From: an uncultured Bacteroidia bacterium
GTDB taxonomy: Bacteria > Bacteroidota > Bacteroidia > Bacteroidales > UBA932
Direction: 5' to 3'
Assembly: GCA_902785785.1 (NCBI GenBank)
Contig: CADAAA010000005.1
Coordinates: 1 to 64,000, forward strand
Length of the DNA: 64,000 nt
A model generated the notes under the pieces. The model saw nothing but the letters and a program-made list of their open reading frames with translations. It had not been told where the DNA came from and searched no databases. Each line of letters starts with the position of its first letter. Position 1 is the first letter of the stretch. Of the stretch, positions 57,733 to 64,000 are shown piece after piece. The position numbers and the translations under genes are program-made.

Positions 57733-59406
57733 ATGCTCAAGATCCATTGCCTGAATACCCGCACCTCGCAGGATTTCCCCGAAGGTGCGACGCTGCAGGA
57801 GATCCTCGCTGCATTCGAGTTCGAGCAGCCCTATCCTATCGTATCAGCCAAGGTCAACAATGTCTCGCAAGGCCTGCGTTTCCGCGTTTACAACAGCCGT
57901 ACCGTCCAGTTCCTGGACGTGCGCGACCCCAGCGGCATGCGCGTGTACAACCGCTCGCTGAGCTTCCTGCTGTACAAGGCCGTCATCGAGGTGTTTCCCG
58001 GTGCGAAACTTCATATGGAGCATCCCGTCAGCAACGGATTCTTCTGCGAACTTGAAAAGCCGGACGGCACCGAAGTCACTCCGGAGGACGTGGAGCGCAT
58101 CAGCGCCAGGATGCAGGAGATAGTCGATGCCGACACGGCATTCCACCGCCGTGAGCTCCCCATCGACGATGCCATCCAGCTCTTCAAGGACCGCGGCATG
58201 GATGACAAGGTCAAGCTTATCGAGACCAGCGGCCAGGTGTACATGGATTATTATCTGCTGGGGGATACCGTTGACTATTACTACGGACGTCTCGTCCCGT
58301 CGGCCGGATATCTCCGCGTGTGGGCCTTGCAGCCCCTTCAGGGCGGCATCCTGCTCCGCGTGCCCGACAGGCATCATCCCGAGCGACTCGCTCCATACAT
58401 CGAGCAGTCCAAGACCTTCAGCATGTTCAAGGAAAGCCGCCGCTGGAACGGATACATGGACCTCAATACTGTCGGTGACGTCAATCACGCCTGCCTGCGC
58501 GGCAATGCCAGCGAGCTTATCCAGGTGGCAGAGGCCTTGCAGGAGAAGAAGCTCGTGCAGATCGCCGAGGAGATCGACCGCGGTTGCCGGCGCAAGGAAG
58601 ATCCCGTACGCATCGTGCTGATCACCGGCCCGAGCAGCAGCGGCAAGACCACGGTCACCAAGCGTCTGAGCATACAGCTCAAGGCCTGCGGCCTGCACCC
58701 GATATCATTCTCGACGGACGACTATTTCGTCAACCGTCTCGATACCCCCAAACTTCCGGACGGGAGCTATGACTTCGACAATTTCGACACCGTCGACCAT
58801 GACATGCTCGAACGCGACGTGCTGGACCTTCTGGCCGGCAAGGTCGTTGAAGTGCCTGAGTACAACTTTGTTACCGGCAAGCGCGAATACAACGGCAAAC
58901 GCCTGCACCTTGAGAAGTATTCTGTACTGCTCATCGAAGGCATCCATGCTCTCAATCCGCGTCTGACCGCACGCATCCCGGATGCCGCGAAGTTCCGTAT
59001 TTTCATCTCCACGCTCACCAGTACAGCGCTTGACGACCACAACTGGATACCCACGAGCGACAACCGCCTGCTCAGGCGCATCATTAGGGACTACAACAAA
59101 GGAGCCTTTACAGCGCGGGAGACCATCAGCCAGTGGCAGAACGTCTGCGACGCCGAGGAGAAATGGATCCTTCCTTACCAGGAGAATGCCGACATGATGT
59201 TCAACTCCGCTTATCTGATCGAATTCGCCGTGCTGCGCAATTATGCCGAGCCTATCCTGGCCAGCGTGCCGCGCAACTGCCCGGAGTATTGCGAGGCGCA
59301 CAGGCTCCTGAAGTTCATCCATTACTTCACGCCCGTGCCGAGCAAGGAAATACCTCCGACATCCCTGCTTCGCGAGTTCGTCGGAGGTTCCAGTTTTACT
59401 TATTGA
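57733..59406 (+). CDS. nucleoside (uridine) kinase with threonyl-tRNA-synthetase-like N-terminus
   Basis: The protein has 557 residues from the ATG at 57733. Residues 1-65 look like a TGS domain, and residues 70-230 like the second additional (editing-type) domain of threonyl-tRNA synthetase. The P-loop kinase follows, with GPSSSGKTT near residue 299, FSTDDYFVNR, and LLIEGIHALNP. This fusion is a known nucleoside kinase form in Bacteroidetes and Firmicutes. It is likely to phosphorylate uridine or cytidine. The gene ends 11 bases into the convergent cytosine permease gene, and a salvage link between the two is plausible. Confidence 0.86.
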   Translation: MLKIHCLNTRTSQDFPEGATLQEILAAFEFEQPYPIVSAKVNNVSQGLRFRVYNSRTVQFLDVRDPSGMRVYNRSLSFLLYKAVIEVFPGAKLHMEHPVSNGFFCELEKPDGTEVTPEDVERISARMQEIVDADTAFHRRELPIDDAIQLFKDRGMDDKVKLIETSGQVYMDYYLLGDTVDYYYGRLVPSAGYLRVWALQPLQGGILLRVPDRHHPERLAPYIEQSKTFSMFKESRRWNGYMDLNTVGDVNHACLRGNASELIQVAEALQEKKLVQIAEEIDRGCRRKEDPVRIVLITGPSSSGKTTVTKRLSIQLKACGLHPISFSTDDYFVNRLDTPKLPDGSYDFDNFDTVDHDMLERDVLDLLAGKVVEVPEYNFVTGKREYNGKRLHLEKYSVLLIEGIHALNPRLTARIPDAAKFRIFISTLTSTALDDHNWIPTSDNRLLRRIIRDYNKGAFTARETISQWQNVCDAEEKWILPYQENADMMFNSAYLIEFAVLRNYAEPILASVPRNCPEYCEAHRLLKFIHYFTPVPSKEIPPTSLLREFVGGSSFTY

Positions 59407-60643
59407 AAGCCTTTCCGATCAGGTAGACGACGGCGGCGACGACCATGCCATTGATGGAAGGGATGCCCCATTTGAGGAGATTGGCTACGACGGCGCCGAG
59501 CACGACACCCAGGACCGCGAACCAGTTTACGGTCTTCAGTGGCGTGTTCCCTTCATAGTCCTTCCGGTTGGTGAAATAGTCAAGGATGAGGATGGCTCCG
59601 ATAGGGGGGAGCGTACAGTTCAGGACATTGAGCCAGTCGCAGAAGTTCCAATAGAGCCAAACGGCAGCGATGGTACCGATGACGCCTCCCACGAGGACCA
59701 TGGCCTTCTTGGAGAATCCCGTGATATTCGAAAGACCGAGACCCACGGAATAAAGCGCGTTGTCGTTTGTTGTCCAGATGTTCAGGCCGAGGATGAGGAC
59801 GGCGAAATAGAACAGGTTGAGATTGAGCATCACTTCAAAGATATCGTTTCCGCCCGCATAAATGCTGGAGACCGCCCCGAAGAGGAACATGAGGCTGTTG
59901 CCGAGGAAGAAAGCGATGACGGTGACAATGGCTCCGACCTTTTCGTTCTTGGCGAAACGGGCGAAATTGGGTGTAGCCGTTCCGCCGGAGACGAAGCTTC
60001 CTATGACCAGACCTGCTCCGGCTATGACTCCGAGATCCTTGGTCCCCTTGGAGAACTGCTCCACAAGGCCGGCATCACCGTTCCGGACAGCAAGTATCAT
60101 CGCGACGGTGCCGAGGATGGCGATAAGGGGAACTGCGATGTAGCTGATGATGGTGAGGCTCTTGATGCCGAAATACGCACTGGCGGTCATCAGGATGCCC
60201 GCGACTGCGACGAGCACGTATCCGAGGGCAGGCATGTGGTCGGGAGTGACATCCAGGCCGAAGACTTCCTTCGCGACAGGGATCGCGAACATGGCGAGGC
60301 CTACTCCGAACCAGCCCATCTGGGTGAAGGATATCATGGCGCTGGGCAGCCAGCTTCCTTTCTTGCCGAAACTCCTGTGGGAGAGCATGTCGAGAGTGAG
60401 TCCGCTATTGGCGCCGATGTAGCCGAGCGTTCCGGTGTAAGCGCCGAGGATGAGGCCGCCGAGCAGCAGTGCCCATATGAAACCTCCGAAATCGAGGCCT
60501 GCGGCGAGCTGCTGTCCCACCCACATGCTGGCGGAGAAGAAAGTGAATCCGAGCATGACCATGAACATGCTCAGGTTGGATTTCCTGCCGGTCTTTGATA
60601 CCGGACCGACGGTGTAGTCGTAGTCGATCTTGTTGTTGCTCAT
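59396..60643 (-). CDS. codB: cytosine permease (NCS1 family)
   Basis: This 415-residue protein has about twelve membrane helices. The N-terminal GFTFFSASMWVGQQLAAGLDF and the segments SGGTATPNFARFAK, LNIWTTNDNALYSVGLGLSN and PPIGAILILDYF match CodB of the NCS1 nucleobase transporters. Cytosine is the expected substrate, driven by a cation. The gene lies 11 bases after the PRTase-like gene and is probably cotranscribed with it. No cytosine deaminase (CodA) gene is next to it in this window. The C-terminus overlaps the nucleoside kinase gene by 11 bases. Confidence 0.9.
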   Translation of the reverse strand: MSNNKIDYDYTVGPVSKTGRKSNLSMFMVMLGFTFFSASMWVGQQLAAGLDFGGFIWALLLGGLILGAYTGTLGYIGANSGLTLDMLSHRSFGKKGSWLPSAMISFTQMGWFGVGLAMFAIPVAKEVFGLDVTPDHMPALGYVLVAVAGILMTASAYFGIKSLTIISYIAVPLIAILGTVAMILAVRNGDAGLVEQFSKGTKDLGVIAGAGLVIGSFVSGGTATPNFARFAKNEKVGAIVTVIAFFLGNSLMFLFGAVSSIYAGGNDIFEVMLNLNLFYFAVLILGLNIWTTNDNALYSVGLGLSNITGFSKKAMVLVGGVIGTIAAVWLYWNFCDWLNVLNCTLPPIGAILILDYFTNRKDYEGNTPLKTVNWFAVLGVVLGAVVANLLKWGIPSINGMVVAAVVYLIGKAFNK

Positions 60644-60654
60644 TTTGCTATTTG

Positions 60655-61746
60655 TTAAGATTGTATATACTTGTGCAGCGCCAGCTTGAATTCGCGAAGC
60701 CGCCTCTCGCAGATATCGGGAATGGTACGCTTCTGCCTCATGAAATCCCTTTCCATGATGTATAGCGAGGTCATTTCCTCCTCGTCGAGGTCCTGGTAGC
60801 CGTTGAGCGCGAGCCAGTCTTCGAATCCTATATCGAGGCTGTGTCCTATCTTTTCCTCCAGGAAATCCCAGTACTCGGTCCTGCCGGCGGCACGGGCGAG
60901 GTCCTCCCAGTACTCGACAACCTCCCAGTAGTGGTCGGCGATCTCGTAGCGCCGTGCGCCGCCGTCATAGATGATGCACTTCTCGAAAAGGGCGTCATCA
61001 TCTTTGAGTACATGATACCTGAAATCCGGCGATATGATGCCATCCTTCCAATAGAAGTCTATGTCGGGGATGTTCACTCCCGTACAGCCCTTATCCTCAT
61101 AAACGCTGAAAATGCCTTCGTAGAAGACGCAGGTGAAACCTTCGAACTGAGGCCAGATGGCACGGATCTTCGTGGTGAGTTCCTCCATGAGGCGTATGGC
61201 CTTTGTGCCACCGATGGTAAAGAAGATGATCTTGCGGATACTGCCGCCGCGCCTGCGGAAACGGTCGACGACCTGTTCAAGGCTCAAACGGAGGGTGTCG
61301 CCGCTCGCAATGATGTCACCGATCATCAGGGTGCAGTCCTTCTCGATATGAAGCTTCTCGTAACGGATGTCAAGGCAGGTGATCACTCCGTTCTCAATGA
61401 TGCGCTCGCACGAGATGAAGTCCATGTTCTTGACTGTGATGCCCTTGCGGTGACAGCATTCCTCCAGGGGATAGTTAAGCCCTCCGCGGAGTATGGTCAG
61501 GATGCTGACATCGCCGCCGAGTCCGATGTCAATGAAGTGGTCGAGTGCTGCAAGCGTGGAAGGAAGCATGCAGAGATAGGAGTCGAAGCCGACGACTTCG
61601 GGGGATGCCATGAGCCGGCGTGTCCCCGGACTGCTGGCTATGTAATAATCGTTGACCAGGCTGTCCGACTTGAGCCTGTATATACTTGTATCGTTCCGCA
61701 AGTCTGCAGGAAGCAGGCTTGCATCTTTGAGGATACTATGCGGCAT
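60655..61746 (-). CDS. atypical phosphoribosyltransferase-like protein
   Basis: This 363-residue cytoplasmic protein has in its first 230 residues the layout of a type I phosphoribosyltransferase. TILRGGLNYPLEE (84-96) looks like the pyrophosphate loop of uracil PRTases. LMIGDIIASGDTLR (140-153) looks like the PRPP loop, although the first of the usual two acidic residues is Gly143. The last 130 residues form a helical, acidic extension (ADHYWEVVEYWEDLARAAG) that I do not recognise. The cytosine permease gene follows after 11 bases. A base-salvage role is therefore likely; the actual base is unknown. Confidence 0.65.
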   Translation of the reverse strand: MPHSILKDASLLPADLRNDTSIYRLKSDSLVNDYYIASSPGTRRLMASPEVVGFDSYLCMLPSTLAALDHFIDIGLGGDVSILTILRGGLNYPLEECCHRKGITVKNMDFISCERIIENGVITCLDIRYEKLHIEKDCTLMIGDIIASGDTLRLSLEQVVDRFRRRGGSIRKIIFFTIGGTKAIRLMEELTTKIRAIWPQFEGFTCVFYEGIFSVYEDKGCTGVNIPDIDFYWKDGIISPDFRYHVLKDDDALFEKCIIYDGGARRYEIADHYWEVVEYWEDLARAAGRTEYWDFLEEKIGHSLDIGFEDWLALNGYQDLDEEEMTSLYIMERDFMRQKRTIPDICERRLREFKLALHKYIQS

Positions 61747-61776
61747 GGATGTTCCCGATTAGTTTCAACCGGGTAA

Positions 61777-61784
61777 CAAATTTA
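61777..61784 (-). promoter_or_regulatory. -7 box for the PRTase-like/codB unit
   Basis: CAAATTTA on the plus strand is TAAATTTG on the minus strand, 30 bases before the ATG at 61746. It is divergent from the box at 61819-61826. Confidence 0.5.
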
Positions 61785-61818
61785 ACTCAAAATTGATGCG
61801 AATGCAAATAAAGTTATG

Positions 61819-61826
61819 TATATTTG
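61819..61826 (+). promoter_or_regulatory. -7 box for the GH54 gene
   Basis: TATATTTG is a full TAnnTTTG match, 32 bases before the ATG at 61859. Confidence 0.5.
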
Positions 61827-61858
61827 AAGGTAGACTAACCCAAAAACACTTCATAATC

Positions 61859-64000
61859 ATGAAAAACAGAAAACTTCTGGTCCTGGCGCTCAGCGTCGCG
61901 GTCGCGGCCCCTTCCGTGCTTCTCGGCACGATGGCTGTCGCACAGCGTGATGCGATGCAGCGCCCGGAAGGCCCCTGCGACGTCTATGCTGCAGCAGGCA
62001 ACCCTTGTGCCGCTGCGCACAGTACCACCCGCGCCCTTTTGGCATCCTATGACGGACCTCTCTATCAGGTGATGCGCCAGTCCGACGGAAAGACACTTGA
62101 CATCGGCGTCGTCAAGCCTACGGCCAAGGAGGCCGGAGGATACGCCGACGCTGCAGCACAAGACAAGTTCTGTGAGGACACCTACTGCTGGATCACGGTC
62201 ATCTACGACCAGTCCGGCAATGAGAACCATCTCCGTCAGGCACCGCGCGGAGGCTTCAGCGGACCGGCTATGGGAGGATTCAACAACATCTCCCTCGCCG
62301 ACTGGGCTCCTGTGTACCTGAACGGCCACAAGGTCTACGGCGTGTTCATCGCCCCCGGCATGGGCTACCGTTGGAATGATGCCAAGGGAACTGCGGTCGA
62401 TGACCAGGCCGAGGGCCAGTACTGGGTTATCAACGGCCATCATTACAACTCCGGCTGCTGCTTCGATTACGGCAACGCCGAGACTGACAGCCGCGATGAC
62501 GGCGACGGCACCATGGAGACCACGTATTACGGCAACCAGCCGTCATGGTACCACGGCGACGCTCCTGGTCCGTGGATCATGACCGACCAGGAGAACAACC
62601 TCGTGGGTTGTGTCAATGACGATCCGAACGACAAGTACTGCGAAGGACTCGAAAGCATCTCCTGGCGCTTCGTAACCGCCTTCGCCGACGGCGAACCCCA
62701 TCATTGGCGTTCCATGGGCGGCGATGCCCAGAACGGCGGCCTCAAGATCTATTATGACGGTGGTCGCGTACGCAACCCTCGCAACAGCTATGATCCGATG
62801 CGCAAGCAAGGCGCCATCCTGCTCGGCAACGGCGGCGACAACTCCAACGGATCGTCCGGCACCTTCTATGAGGGCGCCATGACTGCCGCCGGCACTTTCC
62901 CGACTGAGGAAACCAACCGTGCCGTACAGGCCAATGTCGTGGCCGCACGCTATGATGTGGCTCCTCTCTCCGTATCCGCTTCCGACAAGTCTTTCGCTCC
63001 CAACGGCCTTCAGACCTTCGTGAAGGGCGGCAGCGGCAGCACTACTGTAACGTTCGTAAATGTCACGGGAGAGGAAGTCAAGGACCTCGAGCTCAGCCTC
63101 GTCCTGCCTAAGAAATGGAAGGCTTCCATACTCGGATCCAAGGACCGCGTACGCAAGGTAGGTTACGCTGTAGCTCCCGGACAGGCCGTCGTCGTTACAT
63201 TCAACGTCAAGGCCGGCAAGAAGGCCTTCAACGGCGACCTTGCCGCAATGGCTTCCTGGACCGCAGGTGACGGCTCTCGCCGTACGGAGAAGGCTGTCCA
63301 GAAGGTACGCAGTGTCGACCCTGTCAAGATCAATGAGTTCGGCATCGCTTCCAGCGCCAGCAGCACCGACAATTTCATCGAGCTTTACAATGCCGGCGAG
63401 CAGACGGTGGACATCTCCGGATGGACTGTCACCCAGCACGCCATCAATATTCCTGCTTTCTCCGAGATCCGTATCCCGAAGGGTACCAAACTCGAAGGCA
63501 ATGGCTTCTATCTGCTCGGCCTGGCCAATTCCGGCCTTGCAGCTCCGGCTTCCAAGGGTGACAAGGTCATCTACGTCCGCGATGTCACCGGCATTTCAGT
63601 CGGAGACGAGATCGAGGTCGGCGGAGAAAAAGTGAAGGTCACTGCCGTGAACAAGCCCGCTCCGCAGGCTCCCACCAACGACATGCGCGCCATGATGCGC
63701 CGCGTCGCCCCCGGCACTCCCACTACGCTCTGGCAGCCTCTGCCCGAGGGACCTGTCATCACCATCCCTGCCGGCTCCAACAACATCCCCGTCACGAGCA
63801 TCGAGGGCTTCACTGTCGGCGGCAAGATGGCCATCGGCTACGGGGCCACCTATCCTGCGGTTTCCAACAAACTCGAGAAATATGAGGTCGTGACCATCAC
63901 CGAAGTCGGCAAGCCTGGCACCCAGGCTTACCTGGCCATGGATGCGTATCCCGGACAGACCAATATCAAACTTTCCTCCACAGCAAACATTTCCGTGGGT
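61859..64000 (+). CDS. GH54 family alpha-L-arabinofuranosidase, partial at the window end
   Basis: The frame is open for 714 codons to the last base, so the 3' end is missing. After a signal peptide (GTMAVAQ) residues 38-366 match the catalytic domain of fungal AbfB closely: GPCDVYAAAGNPCAAAHSTTRAL, YDQSGNENHL, the vicinal Cys200-Cys201 in CCFDYGNAETD, nucleophile Glu245 in WIMTDQENN and acid/base Asp327 in LGNGGDNSNG. In place of the fungal CBM42 there is a NEW3-like beta domain (about 371-460), a lamin-tail-like domain (about 468-530, INEFGIASS, FIELYNAGEQTVDISGW) and further beta repeats. It should release arabinofuranose from arabinan or arabinoxylan outside the cell. Transfer from another group is suspected. 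Confidence 0.92.
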   Translation, partial: MKNRKLLVLALSVAVAAPSVLLGTMAVAQRDAMQRPEGPCDVYAAAGNPCAAAHSTTRALLASYDGPLYQVMRQSDGKTLDIGVVKPTAKEAGGYADAAAQDKFCEDTYCWITVIYDQSGNENHLRQAPRGGFSGPAMGGFNNISLADWAPVYLNGHKVYGVFIAPGMGYRWNDAKGTAVDDQAEGQYWVINGHHYNSGCCFDYGNAETDSRDDGDGTMETTYYGNQPSWYHGDAPGPWIMTDQENNLVGCVNDDPNDKYCEGLESISWRFVTAFADGEPHHWRSMGGDAQNGGLKIYYDGGRVRNPRNSYDPMRKQGAILLGNGGDNSNGSSGTFYEGAMTAAGTFPTEETNRAVQANVVAARYDVAPLSVSASDKSFAPNGLQTFVKGGSGSTTVTFVNVTGEEVKDLELSLVLPKKWKASILGSKDRVRKVGYAVAPGQAVVVTFNVKAGKKAFNGDLAAMASWTAGDGSRRTEKAVQKVRSVDPVKINEFGIASSASSTDNFIELYNAGEQTVDISGWTVTQHAINIPAFSEIRIPKGTKLEGNGFYLLGLANSGLAAPASKGDKVIYVRDVTGISVGDEIEVGGEKVKVTAVNKPAPQAPTNDMRAMMRRVAPGTPTTLWQPLPEGPVITIPAGSNNIPVTSIEGFTVGGKMAIGYGATYPAVSNKLEKYEVVTITEVGKPGTQAYLAMDAYPGQTNIKLSSTANISVG

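Overview
The window looks like a piece of a Bacteroidales chromosome, probably from a plant-fibre-degrading gut or rumen lineage. The evidence is a SusC/SusD pair, a hybrid two-component regulator (HTCS), an S46 dipeptidyl-peptidase, an SDR-type mannonate oxidoreductase next to UxuA, and repeated TAnnTTTG boxes (the Bacteroidetes -7 element) ahead of many genes. These boxes also help decide several starts. I saw no rRNA, tRNA, CRISPR array, insertion sequence or phage module.

Layout. 1-678 is a gene-free stretch rich in inverted repeats. 679-11668 is a carbohydrate block: a GH97 gene; an aquaporin-GH43 pair on the minus strand; then a very tight plus-strand operon of GH2, GH36, mannonate dehydratase and mannonate oxidoreductase. 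11665-22303 is a ten-gene, almost gapless minus-strand run. It holds a HerA-like ATPase, a five-gene heterodisulfide-reductase-like (Hdr) iron-sulfur/flavin complex with a membrane subunit, a GT2 glycosyltransferase, a LAB_N membrane protein, an ArnT-like glycosyltransferase and glycerate kinase. 22441-27738 holds an unrecognised protein with an MsbA-type ABC exporter, a zinc peptidase with an outer-membrane barrel, and a URO-D-fold lipoprotein. 27758-41492 is a polysaccharide utilisation locus: the HTCS diverges from esterase - susC - susD - repeat-containing surface lipoprotein - two CE1-type esterases. It is flanked by a second GH97, a LacZ-type GH2 and an Ntn-hydrolase (41603-47887). A pair of near-perfect hairpins sits at 47949-48039. 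After it come a DPP11-type peptidase, an outer-membrane barrel joined to potABCD (50225-55533), a flavoprotein and a YitT transporter, a nucleoside kinase, a cytosine permease paired with an unusual phosphoribosyltransferase-like protein, and finally a GH54 alpha-L-arabinofuranosidase that runs off the end.

How the parts fit. The sugar genes suggest growth on esterified, arabinose-, galactose- and uronic-acid-bearing plant polysaccharides. Esterases strip acyl groups, SusCD imports oligomers, GH97/GH36/GH2/GH43/GH54 trim side chains, and UxuB/UxuA take fructuronate to 2-keto-3-deoxygluconate. UxaC, KdgK and KdgA are not in the window. The points most worth a second look are the GH54 enzyme (a family known mainly from fungi), the membrane-bound Hdr-like complex in an organism with no sign here of methane or sulfur metabolism, the PRTase-like/CodB pair, the outer-membrane barrel fused into a polyamine operon, the PotD basic tail encoded opposite another gene, and the tandem palindrome pairs at 208-320 and 47949-48039. 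Functions are assigned from remembered family motifs; no database search was run.
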